Below are positions 19,862-27,978 of a stretch of 64,000 nucleotides of DNA, piece after piece. The notes beneath the pieces are model-generated. The model had not been told where the DNA came from, made no database searches, and worked only from the letters and a program-made list of their open reading frames with translations. Position numbers and translations under genes: made by a program. Each line of letters starts with the position of its first letter. Position 1 is the stretch's first letter. This DNA comes from Candidatus Methylomirabilota bacterium (lineage in GTDB: Bacteria; Methylomirabilota; Methylomirabilia; Rokubacteriales; CSP1-6), in assembly GCA_035315345.1 (NCBI GenBank), contig DATFYA010000214.1:1-64000 (forward strand), given 5' to 3'.

Positions 19862-21088
19862 ATGAGGGCATTCCTGTCAGTGTTGACCGCCGTTGCGCTC
19901 GCCATCGGCATGGTGGGCTTCGCGTCGGCGGCCGAGATCGTCATCGGCGCCCAGTGCGACCGCACCGGACCCACCCAGACGGTGGGCGTGAACCTGTGCC
20001 CAGGGTTCAACGACTACATCAAGCTCGTCAACAGCAAGGGCGGGGTGATGGGACACACCATCCGGGCCGACGAGGTCGACATGGAGTACAAGGTGCCGCC
20101 GGCGGTGGAGGCGTACGAGCGGTTCAAGAAGGAGGGCGCGGTCACCGTCTCCGTTTACGGCACGCCGCAGATCTACGCGCTGACCCAGAAGCTCACCGAG
20201 GACCGCATCCCGGGGACGTCGCCCGGCTTCGGCAAGGCGGCGGCGGCGGACGGCACCAAGTATCCCTACATCTTCCCGATCGCGGCGACGTACTGGTCGC
20301 AGGCCGCCGCGTCGGTGAAGTACGCCAAGGACCAGATGGGCGGCAAGCTCAAGGGCAAGAAGATCGCGTACATCTTCTACGACAACCCGGCCGGCCGTGA
20401 GCCGCTCCCGGTCCTGGAAGAGCTGCAGAAGCTCGAAGGCTTCGAGATGCGGACCTTCGCGGTGCCGCCGCCGGGCGTGGAGATGGGCGCCCAGGTCCTC
20501 GACATCGCCCAGCGGTACCGGGCCGACTTCGTGATCGCCCACCTGTTCGGCCGCTCGCCCTCCGTGTCGATCAAGGAGCTGAAGCGAGTGGGCTATCCGC
20601 TGAAGAAGGTCGTCAGCTTCGTGTGGGGCGCCGCGGAGGCCGACGTCGAGGCGGCTGGCGGCTACGGGGTGGCCGAAGGCTACAGCGCGCTGGAGTTCGC
20701 GGGGGTGGGCTCCGACTACCCGGTGCTGAAGGAGATCCGGGAGATGTACAAGAAGGAGGGCAAGCCCGAGCCCAAGGAGATGAAGGAGAGCGTGTACTAC
20801 AACCGCGGCGTGTTCCTGGCCGCGATCCACGTCGAGGCCATCACCAACGCGCTCAAGGCCAAGCCGGACGGCAAGATCACCGGCGCCGACGCCAAGGCCG
20901 GCTTCGAGAAGATCAAGGACTTCACCCTGGGCGGCCTGGTGCCCCCGCTCGAGATCACCCCGACCGACCACGAGGGCGGCGGGCTCGTGCAGGTGTGGCA
21001 GGTGAGCGGCGGCAAGTGGGTGAAGCGGACCGACTGGTTCCGCGCGTATCCCGAGGTGGTCGGGAAGGTCATCAAGGAAGCCAAGTAA
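19862..21088 (+). CDS. livK: ABC transporter substrate-binding protein (LivK/HAAT family), copy 2
   Basis: 408-aa periplasmic binding protein with signal peptide (FLSVLTAVALAIGMVGFASA, cleavage before AEIVIG). Mature N-terminus EIVIGAQCDRTGPTQTVG is typical of the family. ATG 19862 follows AGGAGG; the frame extends upstream only through livM shadow. It diverges from the copy-1 protein (441 aa) over most of its length, so the two importers probably take different ligands. It contains few Cys, one (Cys in AQCDRTG) at the pocket edge. Confidence 0.92.
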   Translation: MRAFLSVLTAVALAIGMVGFASAAEIVIGAQCDRTGPTQTVGVNLCPGFNDYIKLVNSKGGVMGHTIRADEVDMEYKVPPAVEAYERFKKEGAVTVSVYGTPQIYALTQKLTEDRIPGTSPGFGKAAAADGTKYPYIFPIAATYWSQAAASVKYAKDQMGGKLKGKKIAYIFYDNPAGREPLPVLEELQKLEGFEMRTFAVPPPGVEMGAQVLDIAQRYRADFVIAHLFGRSPSVSIKELKRVGYPLKKVVSFVWGAAEADVEAAGGYGVAEGYSALEFAGVGSDYPVLKEIREMYKKEGKPEPKEMKESVYYNRGVFLAAIHVEAITNALKAKPDGKITGADAKAGFEKIKDFTLGGLVPPLEITPTDHEGGGLVQVWQVSGGKWVKRTDWFRAYPEVVGKVIKEAK

Positions 21089-21152
21089 CGTCGATCGTCT
21101 CGCGGACGCCGGGGCGGCGACGGGCCGCCCCGGCGCATCGCCCCGGAGGCCC

Positions 21153-21947
21153 ATGCTCTCCCTGAACAACATCGAGGTCATCTACGACGGCGTCATCCTC
21201 GTCCTCAAAGGAGTGTCGATCAACGTGCGCGAGGGCGGGATCACCACGCTGCTGGGAGCCAACGGCGCCGGCAAGACCACCACGCTGAAGGCCATCTCCG
21301 GTCTGCTGCGGTCCGAGCGCGGCGACGTCACCAAGGGCTCGGTGGAGTTCGGCGGCGAGCGCATCGACGGGCTGCCCCCCCACGAGATCGTCAAGCGCGG
21401 CCTGGTGCAGGTGTTCGAGGGGCGCCGGGTCTTCGAGCACCTCTCGACCGAGGAGAACCTGATCGCGGGCGCCCACGTGGAGGCCGATCGTCGCAAGGTC
21501 GCCGAGGGCATCGAGCGCGTCTACGAGTACTTCCCGCGGCTGCGGGAGCGCCGCGCGGTGCAGGCCGGCTACCTCTCGGGCGGCGAGCAGCAGATGCTCG
21601 CGATCGGGCGCGCGCTGATGTCGCGCCCGCGGGTGATCCTGCTCGACGAGCCGTCGCTGGGGCTGGCTCCGATGCTGGTGGAGGAGATCTTCTCGATCAT
21701 CCAGCGGCTCAACCGCGAGCAGAAGCTGACGGTGCTGCTGGTCGAGCAGAACGCGACGCTGGCCCTGGGCATCGCCGAGCACGGCTATGTCATGGAGAAC
21801 GGACGCATCGTGCTCGAGGGCTCCGCCGAGGCCCTGCAGCAGAATGCGGACATCAAGGAGTTCTACCTCGGCCTCACCGAGGTGGGCGCGCGCAAGTCCT
21901 ATCGCGACGTGAAGCACTACAAGCGCCGGAAGCGGTGGCTGAGCTGA
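21153..21947 (+). CDS. livF: Liv-type ABC transporter ATPase (LivF), copy 2
   Basis: 264 aa, Walker A GANGAGKTT at residues 35-43, signature YLSGGEQQMLAIGRAL, Walker B ILLDEPSLGLAP, and LVEQNAT. It ends with the same basic tail as copy 1 (RKSYRDVKHYKRRKRWLS), identical over 18 residues. A 64-nt gap separates it from livK, and it overlaps the following ligase gene by 13 nt. Confidence 0.93.
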   Translation: MLSLNNIEVIYDGVILVLKGVSINVREGGITTLLGANGAGKTTTLKAISGLLRSERGDVTKGSVEFGGERIDGLPPHEIVKRGLVQVFEGRRVFEHLSTEENLIAGAHVEADRRKVAEGIERVYEYFPRLRERRAVQAGYLSGGEQQMLAIGRALMSRPRVILLDEPSLGLAPMLVEEIFSIIQRLNREQKLTVLLVEQNATLALGIAEHGYVMENGRIVLEGSAEALQQNADIKEFYLGLTEVGARKSYRDVKHYKRRKRWLS

Positions 21948-23455
21948 GCGTCTCCGCGTTCACCATCTACGACCTGATCACCCGGGGCGCCGCCGTCCAG
22001 GGCGACGCGCCGGCGGTGATCCAGGGCGACCGGACCCTGTCGTTCCGCCAGCTGCGGCAGCGGGTGGACGCGCTGGCTGCGGGGCTGGCCGGCCTCGGCA
22101 TCGGCCCGGGCGAGCGCATCTGCGTGCTGGCCCAGAACGACGCGGCCTATGTCGAGCTGTACGGCGCCTGCGCGCGGCAGGGCATCGTCGCATACCCGAT
22201 CAACTGGCGGCTCACCGGCCCCGAGGTCGAGCGGGTGGTGGAGCGCGCGCAGCCGCGGATGATGGTCATCGACCAGTCCACCCAGCCGCTGGTCGGCGAG
22301 TGGCTGGGCGGCAAGGCGGTGCCGCACCGGTATCGGCTCACCGGCGCGGCCGGCGACGGCTTCGAGACCCTCGCCGCCCTCTACCGCTCGGACGCCGCGC
22401 CCGCCGCCGAGGTCGCGCCCGCCGACGCCTTCGCGGTCATCTCCACCGCTGCGGTGGACGTGGTGCCGCGCGGCGCGGTGCTGAGCCACGCCAACGTGAT
22501 CACGGCCAACCTGACCGCGATCGGGGCGATGGGCCTGAACGAGCGGGACCGCTATCTCGCCGCCCTGCCGCTCTTCCACATCACCGCGCTCGGCATGTCT
22601 CTCGCCCACCTGCATTCGGGCGGCGCGGTGGTGATCGTGCCGCGCTTCGACGCCGACGAGGCGGTGCGCCTGATCGATCGCCACCGAGTGACCCACGTCT
22701 CGGACTTCCCGCCGGTGCTGTCGAGCCTGCTGGACGCCGCCGAGAAGACGGGTAGCGCGCTGCCGAGCCTCCAGCACGTCTCCGGCCTGGACGCCCCGCA
22801 GACCATCCAGCGGCTGCACGAGAAGACGACGGCCCAGTTCTGGACCGGCTTCGGCCAATCGGAGACGACGGGCTTCGTGACCGTCCAGCGCGTGGCCGAG
22901 AAGCCGGGAGCCTCCGGCCGGCCGGTGCCCGCCGCGCAGGTGCGGCTGGTGGACGACTACGACCGGGACGTACCGGTGGGCACGCCGGGCGAGATCCTGG
23001 TGCGCGGCCCGCTCGTCTTCCAGGGCTACTTCGCCCAGCCCGACGTCACCGCCCACACCTTCCGCGGCGGCTGGCACCATACCGGCGACGTGGGCCGCTT
23101 CGAGGCCGACGGCTACCTGCGCTACGTCAAGCGCAAGCCCGAGAAGGAGCTGATCAAGCCGGGCGGCGAGAACGTGTACCCGGCCGAGGTCGAGACGGTC
23201 ATCATGCAGATGGCCGACGTCACCGGGGTGTGCGTGTACGGCATTGCCGACGCCAAGTGGGGGGAGGCCATCAAGGCGGTGGTGGAGACGAAGACCGCCG
23301 GCCGCACGCCGCAGGAGGTGATCGATTTCGTGGGCTCGAAGATCGCCCGCTTCAAGCGGCCCCACGCGGTGGTCTTCACCGACGCACTGCCGCGCGGCGC
23401 GGACGGGGCGGTGGACCGCGACGCGGTCAAGGCGCGCTGGGGCGAAACACAGTAG
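21935..23455 (+). CDS. AMP-binding acyl-CoA ligase-like protein lacking catalytic motifs
   Basis: 506 aa with the overall ANL fold: N-terminal RTLSFRQLRQRVDALAAGLAGLG, mid-region WTGFGQSETTGF, HTGDVGRFEADGYLRYVKRK and GGENVYPAEVE. Two key sites are abnormal. The adenylate loop normally reading TSGTTGxPKG is STAAVDVVPRGA, and the C-terminal motif normally PKTxxGKIxR is PRGADGAVDRD, so the catalytic Lys is absent. It may bind acyl-CoA or adenylate without making one, or use altered chemistry; a subfamily with this loop may already be catalogued. GTG 21935 overlaps livF, so it is translated with the transporter. Confidence 0.85.
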   Translation: MAELSVSAFTIYDLITRGAAVQGDAPAVIQGDRTLSFRQLRQRVDALAAGLAGLGIGPGERICVLAQNDAAYVELYGACARQGIVAYPINWRLTGPEVERVVERAQPRMMVIDQSTQPLVGEWLGGKAVPHRYRLTGAAGDGFETLAALYRSDAAPAAEVAPADAFAVISTAAVDVVPRGAVLSHANVITANLTAIGAMGLNERDRYLAALPLFHITALGMSLAHLHSGGAVVIVPRFDADEAVRLIDRHRVTHVSDFPPVLSSLLDAAEKTGSALPSLQHVSGLDAPQTIQRLHEKTTAQFWTGFGQSETTGFVTVQRVAEKPGASGRPVPAAQVRLVDDYDRDVPVGTPGEILVRGPLVFQGYFAQPDVTAHTFRGGWHHTGDVGRFEADGYLRYVKRKPEKELIKPGGENVYPAEVETVIMQMADVTGVCVYGIADAKWGEAIKAVVETKTAGRTPQEVIDFVGSKIARFKRPHAVVFTDALPRGADGAVDRDAVKARWGETQ

Positions 23456-23464
23456 ACTGCGGTC

Positions 23465-24622
23465 ATGAAGATCTTCGAGGAGCACCACGACCTCTTCCGT
23501 CAGGCGGTCCGGGCCTTCGTGCAGAAGGAGGTCGAGCCCCACGTCGAGGAGTGGGAGGCGGCCGGCCAGATCCCCAAGGCCATCTGGCCGCGCATGGGCG
23601 AGCTGGGCTTCCTCGGAGTGGAGTACGACGAGAGGTACGGGGGCGCGGGCGCCGACGTCTTGACCACCGCGGTGCTCTGCGAGGAGATGGCCCGCTCGCG
23701 CTGCGCCTCGCTGGCGATGGCGGTGGGCGTGCACACCGACATGGCGTCGCCGCATCTCTACTGGACGGGCAGCGAGGCCCTGAAGGAGAAGTACCTCCCC
23801 GCGATCTGCCGCGGCGAGGCGCTGACCGCCATCGCGGTGACCGAGCCGGGCGGGGGATCGGACGTCGCGGCCATCCGCACCCGCGCGCGCCGCGACGGCG
23901 ATCACTACGTGCTGGACGGCTCGAAGATGTTCATCACCAACGGGGTGATGGCCGACCTCTACTTCGTGGCCGCGCGAATTGCCTCGCCCCAGGGGGGAGA
24001 GGGGAAGAAGCGGCACGGGGGCATCTCGATGTTCCTGGTGGAGCGCGCGACTCCCGGCTTCTCGGTGAGCCGCAAGCTCGACAAGATGGGCAACCGCGCC
24101 TCCGACACCGCGGAGCTGGCCTTCCAGGACATGCGGGTGCCCGCGGAGAACCTGCTCGGCCAGGCCGGCGGCGGATTCTATGAAGTCATGCGCGTGTTCC
24201 AGCGCGAGCGCCTGGTCGCGGGGCTGCATGCGGTCGCGGGATGCGAGCGAGCGCTCGCCGACACCATCGCCTACGTCCAGCAGCGCCAGGCCTTCGACGA
24301 GCCGCTCTCGAAGAAGCAGGTGATACGGCACAAGATCGCGGATCTGGCCACCCTCATCGAGGCGGCGCGGTGGCTCACCTACGCGGCGTGCCTGAAGTTC
24401 CGGGACCGGGAGGACGCGGTGAAGGAGATCTCCATGGTGAAGCTCTTCACCGCGGAGATGGCACAGAAGGTCGCGTACGACTGCGTGCAGCTGCACGGCG
24501 GCTACGGCTACATGCGCGAGTACCCGATCGAGCGCTTCTTCCGGGACATCCGGCTCATGACCATCGGCGGCGGGACCTCCGAGATCATGAAGGAGATCAT
24601 CGCCAAGCAGCTCGCCCTCTGA
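23465..24622 (+). CDS. Acyl-CoA dehydrogenase (long-chain/isovaleryl-like active site)
   Basis: 385 aa, third acyl-CoA dehydrogenase. N-terminal HHDLFRQAVRAFVQKEVEPH, VTEPGGGSDVA and MFITNGV mark the FAD and substrate sites. The C-terminal motif reads IGGGTSEIMKEI: the Glu used by medium-chain enzymes is Gly, as in long-chain and isovaleryl-CoA dehydrogenases that place the base on an earlier helix (candidate CER near residue 260). An unusual insert (ASPQGGEGKKRHGG) follows the middle domain. ATG 23465 lies 9 nt after the ligase stop; TAGACT at 23453-23458 could serve as an internal -10. Confidence 0.92.
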   Translation: MKIFEEHHDLFRQAVRAFVQKEVEPHVEEWEAAGQIPKAIWPRMGELGFLGVEYDERYGGAGADVLTTAVLCEEMARSRCASLAMAVGVHTDMASPHLYWTGSEALKEKYLPAICRGEALTAIAVTEPGGGSDVAAIRTRARRDGDHYVLDGSKMFITNGVMADLYFVAARIASPQGGEGKKRHGGISMFLVERATPGFSVSRKLDKMGNRASDTAELAFQDMRVPAENLLGQAGGGFYEVMRVFQRERLVAGLHAVAGCERALADTIAYVQQRQAFDEPLSKKQVIRHKIADLATLIEAARWLTYAACLKFRDREDAVKEISMVKLFTAEMAQKVAYDCVQLHGGYGYMREYPIERFFRDIRLMTIGGGTSEIMKEIIAKQLAL

Positions 24623-24629
24623 CCGCGCG

Positions 24630-25484
24630 GTGGACTTCGTCGCGGTCGGCCACCTGACGATCGACCGGACGCCGCGGGGGCCCCGTCCCGGCGGCGCCGC
24701 GTACTACGCCGCGATCACCGCGCACCGCCAGGGCCTGCGGGTGGGCCTGCTGACCTCGTTCGGCCCTGACTTCCCGCGCGACGCGCTGCCCGCCGACATC
24801 CACGTGGTGAACGTGCCGTCCGAGCGCACCACCGTCTTCACGATCGGCCCGGGCCGCATCGCGGAGGGTCGACGGGTGCGTCAGCTCTCGGTGCTCTCCC
24901 GCGCCGCCGACCTGGAGGCCGCGTCGCTGCCGGAGGCGTGGCGCGAGGCGAGCCTGGGCGCGCTGTGCCCGGTCGTGGCCGAGGTGGACCCGGCCCTGGC
25001 CGGTGCCTTCTCCGATACCTCGCTGGCCGCCCTGCCGCAGGGGTGGATGCGCCAGCGTGGGCCCGGCGGCCTCGTGTCGCCGCAGCCGTGGGAGGACGCC
25101 GACCTGGTGCTGCCCCACGTGCAGAGCGTGGTGGTGAGCATCGAGGACATCGAGCCGTTCCAGAAGGAGGCGCTGGAGTGGTTCCAGCGGGTGCCGCTGG
25201 GCGCGGTCACCCGCGGGGCGGAGGGCGCGGTGCTGTTCGTCAACGGCGAGCGCTACGGCGTCGAGGCCGACCGCGCGGTGGAGGTGGACGAGACCGGGGC
25301 GGGCGACGTGTTCGCCACCGCGCTGCTCATCGCCTACAACCGTGACGGCAACGCGTGGGACGCGGCCGCGGCCGCGGCCTGCTGCGCGGCCGCCTCCGTC
25401 GAGGCCGAGGGCGTGGCGGGCATTCCGGAGCGCGCGGCGCTCGGGGCGCGCATCGCCGCCTATCGTCGCCGCCTCGGGGGCTGA
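24630..25484 (+). CDS. PfkB/ribokinase-family sugar kinase-like protein
   Basis: 284 aa from GTG 24630, 7 nt after the dehydrogenase. The N-terminus FVAVGHLTIDR and PGGAAYYAA match PfkB motif 1 (nucleoside or sugar binding), and DETGAGDVFATAL at residues 220-232 is motif 2 with the catalytic Asp226. It is shorter than ribokinase and lacks recognisable sugar-specific residues. The next genes include a transaldolase, so a pentose or related substrate is conceivable but unproven. Confidence 0.82.
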   Translation: MDFVAVGHLTIDRTPRGPRPGGAAYYAAITAHRQGLRVGLLTSFGPDFPRDALPADIHVVNVPSERTTVFTIGPGRIAEGRRVRQLSVLSRAADLEAASLPEAWREASLGALCPVVAEVDPALAGAFSDTSLAALPQGWMRQRGPGGLVSPQPWEDADLVLPHVQSVVVSIEDIEPFQKEALEWFQRVPLGAVTRGAEGAVLFVNGERYGVEADRAVEVDETGAGDVFATALLIAYNRDGNAWDAAAAAACCAAASVEAEGVAGIPERAALGARIAAYRRRLGG

Positions 25485-25497
25485 CGCCGCGCCTCGC

Positions 25498-25527
25498 TTG
25501 CCGCGCCCCGCGTCGCGGGGCTACACT
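25498..25527 (+). promoter_or_regulatory. Candidate promoter with palindromic spacer
   Basis: TTGCCG (25498-25503), an 18-nt spacer and TACACT (25522-25527). The spacer contains a perfect 15-bp palindrome CCCCGCG-T-CGCGGGG at 25506-25520, placed where a repressor or a MerR-type activator would bind. It serves the cyclophilin-like gene at 25548 and probably the transaldolase. Confidence 0.5.
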
Positions 25528-25547
25528 CCAGGCGGTGACACCGATCG

Positions 25548-25922
25548 ATGGCTGACCGCAAGATTCGGATAACCGTGGGCACGATCACCTCGGACGCGGT
25601 GCTGAACGACACGAAGACCGCCGCCGCCATCTGGGAGGCGCTGCCGCTCAGCATCCCGGGCCAGACGTGGGGCGACGAGATCTACTTCGGCATCCCGGTC
25701 AAGGCGAAGCCCGAGAACGCCTCCGAGGTCGTGGAGAAGGGCGATCTCGCGTACTGGCCGCCCGGCTCGGCCTTCTGCATCTTCTACGGTCCGACGCCGG
25801 CCAGCCAGGGTGACGAGATCAGGGCCGCGAGCCCGGTCACCGTGTTCGGCCGGGTGCTCGGGGACCCCACAGTATTCAAGCCGGTGCGCTCCGGGACCAC
25901 GGTCCGGGTCGAGCGCGCCTGA
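25548..25922 (+). CDS. Cyclophilin-like fold protein
   Basis: 124 aa from ATG 25548. The pattern ITVGTITSDAVLNDTKTAAAIWEALP, GDEIYFGIPV, GDLAYWPPGSAFCIFYGPTPAS matches the small prokaryotic cyclophilin-like family (PF04126, TM1367 type), an eight-stranded barrel without the catalytic Arg/Phe set of true cyclophilins. Biochemical role unknown. It lies 13 nt upstream of the transaldolase gene and presumably shares its transcript. Confidence 0.8.
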   Translation: MADRKIRITVGTITSDAVLNDTKTAAAIWEALPLSIPGQTWGDEIYFGIPVKAKPENASEVVEKGDLAYWPPGSAFCIFYGPTPASQGDEIRAASPVTVFGRVLGDPTVFKPVRSGTTVRVERA

Positions 25923-25935
25923 GACGGAGGAAGCC

Positions 25936-26586
25936 ATGAAGATTTTCCTGGATTCGGCGAACATCAACGATCTCCGCGAGGGCGTCGCGATGGGCCTGGT
26001 GGACGGCTGCACCACCAATCCGTCGCTGATCGCCAAGGAGAAGCGCCCGTTCCGCCCGCTGGTGGAGGAGATCTGCAAGGTGGTGCCGGGCGACGTCAGC
26101 CTGGAAGTGGTCGCCACCGACTTCGACGGCATGATGAAGGAAGGCAAGGAGCTGGCCCAGGTGGCCCCCAACGTAGTGGTCAAGTGCCCGCTCACCAAGG
26201 ACGGCCTCAAGGCGGTGAAGTACCTGAGCGGCGAGGGCATCCGGGTGAACCAGACGCTCTGCTTCTCGGCCCCCCAGGCCCTGCTCTCCGCGAAGGCGGG
26301 GGCGGTCTACATCAGCCCGTTCCTGGGCCGCCTCGACGACATCGGCCACGTCGGGATGGACCTCGTGCGGGACATCTGCGAGATCTACGGCAACTACGGC
26401 TTCAAGACCCAGGTGCTGGCCGCCTCGATCCGCAGCCCCATCCACGTGCTGGACGCGGCCAAGGCCGGCGCCCACGTCGCGACCATGCCCTTCAACGTGC
26501 TCGAGATGCTGATGAAGCATCCGCTCACCGACATCGGCCTCAAGAAGTTCCTCGACGACTGGAACAAGCTGGGCGAGAAGATCTAG
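25936..26586 (+). CDS. tal: Transaldolase (TalC/Fsa-like, small type)
   Basis: 216-aa compact transaldolase of the pentose phosphate pathway or fructose-6-phosphate aldolase type. N-terminal MKIFLDSANINDLREG and CTTNPSLIAKE, then VVVKCPLTKDG with the Schiff-base Lys near residue 84, VNQTLCFS, and AASIRSPIHVLDAAKAGAHVATMPF are all family landmarks. ATG 25936 sits behind GGAGGA. Distinguishing transaldolase from fructose-6-phosphate aldolase would need the Tyr/Phe at the residue near 178; Phe in MPFNV favours transaldolase. Confidence 0.92.
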   Translation: MKIFLDSANINDLREGVAMGLVDGCTTNPSLIAKEKRPFRPLVEEICKVVPGDVSLEVVATDFDGMMKEGKELAQVAPNVVVKCPLTKDGLKAVKYLSGEGIRVNQTLCFSAPQALLSAKAGAVYISPFLGRLDDIGHVGMDLVRDICEIYGNYGFKTQVLAASIRSPIHVLDAAKAGAHVATMPFNVLEMLMKHPLTDIGLKKFLDDWNKLGEKI

Positions 26587-26609
26587 GGAGTCTTCAAGGC
26601 TCTGTCTTG

Positions 26610-26637
26610 TGCGGGGGCCCAGAAATGGCCCCCCGCA
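26610..26637 (+). terminator. Terminator-like hairpin after transaldolase
   Basis: TGCGGGGGCC (26610-26619) pairs with GGCCCCCCGCA (26627-26637) with one bulged base and a 7-nt loop, starting 23 nt after the transaldolase stop. No T-run follows, as is common in GC-rich genomes. Confidence 0.55.
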
Positions 26638-26708
26638 CTCCCCCAGCGGCGGGCACCCGGTTCCGCCCTTCTCGGCTCCTGGCGCGTATATCTCGGTGAG
26701 GGGATGAG

Positions 26709-27242
26709 ATGGACACCGAGCGGGGGCTGATGCGACGGGTGGCGCGAGGTGACCAGGCGGCATTCACCGACCTGGCCCAGCGCTACGTCCCGAAGCTGCT
26801 GGCGGTGGCCGGCCGGTTGCTGGGCTCCCGAGCCGACGCCGAGGACGCGGTCCAGCGCGCGCTCATGCAATCCTACGCCGGCGCCGCCGGCTACGACGCG
26901 CGCTGGGCGGTCTCGACCTGGCTCTACCGCATTCTCACCAACATCTGCGTGGACGAGCTGCGTCGCCGGGCCACCCGCAACGCCCACGACGATGGCTCGG
27001 TCGCCCGGGCGCTCTCCGCCGCATCGAGCAACCACCGCCCGCCCGCCGCCTACCTCGACCTCCACCGGGCCTTCGCGCGCGTGCCGCGCGAGGCGCGGAT
27101 CCTCATGGCCCTGCGTTACGTGGACGGCCTCTCCTACGGCGAGCTGGCACGCATCCGGGGCATCTCGATCAATACCGTGAAGAGCCAGCTCGCGCGGGGC
27201 AAGGCCCTGCTGCGGGACGAGCTCGGCAAGCGAGGAGCCTGA
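26709..27242 (+). CDS. ECF-type RNA polymerase sigma factor
   Basis: 177 aa with the two-domain ECF layout. Region 2 spans about residues 20-80 (AEDAVQRALMQSYAG, TWLYRILTNICVDELRRR) and region 4 residues 120-170 (LMALRYVDGLSYGELARIRGISINTVKSQLARGK helix-turn-helix). No anti-sigma gene is adjacent; instead the next gene, 3 nt away, encodes an alkyltransferase-Ada fusion, suggesting control of an alkylation response. ATG 26709 follows GAGGGG; TATATC at 26687-26692 may be its -10. The 122-nt gap upstream separates this unit from the transaldolase. Confidence 0.9.
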   Translation: MDTERGLMRRVARGDQAAFTDLAQRYVPKLLAVAGRLLGSRADAEDAVQRALMQSYAGAAGYDARWAVSTWLYRILTNICVDELRRRATRNAHDDGSVARALSAASSNHRPPAAYLDLHRAFARVPREARILMALRYVDGLSYGELARIRGISINTVKSQLARGKALLRDELGKRGA

Positions 27243-27244
27243 AC

Positions 27245-27958
27245 ATGGGCAAGTCGGATCATCTGGATCTGTTGCTGACGGACTACTTCCGCCCGGACCC
27301 CGCTGCTCCGCGGCTGGCCCATCGGCTCGCGGCGACGGCGGGCGAGTCGGCTGCCGCGCTCGAGCGGCTGGAGCAGCGGCTCGGCATCGAGGCGACGCCC
27401 GAGGGCATCTGCCTGGTGCGCACCGGCCGCGTCGACAAGCCGGCCACCGCGGCGGCCCGCCGCCTCATCGAGCGGGCGCGCGAGGAGATCCACGAGTACT
27501 TCCACGGCCGGCGCGCCTTCTTCCAGGTGCCGGTGGACCTGCGCGCGGTGCCCGACTTCCAGCGCCGCGTGCTGCAGGCGGCAGGGCACATCCCGTTCGG
27601 CGAGGGCCGACCCTACGCGTGGGTCGCCTCGCGCATCGGGCACGCCCGCGCGGTCCGGGCGGTCGGCACCGCGCTCGGCCGCAATCCGGTGCCGCTGATC
27701 CTGCCGTGCCACCGCGTGTGGCGCAGCGACGGCGGCCTCGGCGGCTACATCTTCGGAGCGGCGGTGAAGAACCGGCTGGCGGCGCTGGAGCGCACCACCC
27801 CGGTGCTGGAGGGTTGCACGACCACCCGCATCGTCTGCCGCGTCGGCTGCATGCACAGCCGGCGCATGCGCCCGGAGAACCGGGTGGTGTTCGCCTCGGT
27901 GGAGGACGCGCGCTCGGTGGGCTACCGGCCCTGCACGCTATGTCACCCCGCCGCCTAA
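27245..27958 (+). CDS. Methylated-DNA-protein-cysteine methyltransferase fused to C-terminal Ada zinc domain
   Basis: 237 aa. Residues about 40-180 form an Ogt/AGT module: GHIPFGEGRPYAWVASRIG, then the acceptor Cys155 in ILPCHRVW and GGLGGYIFG, which repairs O6-alkylguanine. The C-terminal 50 residues match the Ada N-terminal zinc domain: Cys198, Cys202, Cys230, Cys233 at spacings 4/28/3, near E. coli Ada 4/27/3, with Cys198 corresponding to the methylphosphotriester acceptor. The order is thus reversed relative to Ada and the AraC-type DNA-binding domain is missing. The N-terminal 35 residues are not recognised. Starts 3 nt after the sigma factor gene. Confidence 0.88.
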   Translation: MGKSDHLDLLLTDYFRPDPAAPRLAHRLAATAGESAAALERLEQRLGIEATPEGICLVRTGRVDKPATAAARRLIERAREEIHEYFHGRRAFFQVPVDLRAVPDFQRRVLQAAGHIPFGEGRPYAWVASRIGHARAVRAVGTALGRNPVPLILPCHRVWRSDGGLGGYIFGAAVKNRLAALERTTPVLEGCTTTRIVCRVGCMHSRRMRPENRVVFASVEDARSVGYRPCTLCHPAA

Positions 27959-27978
27959 CCCGATCGCCGTCGATCCAG

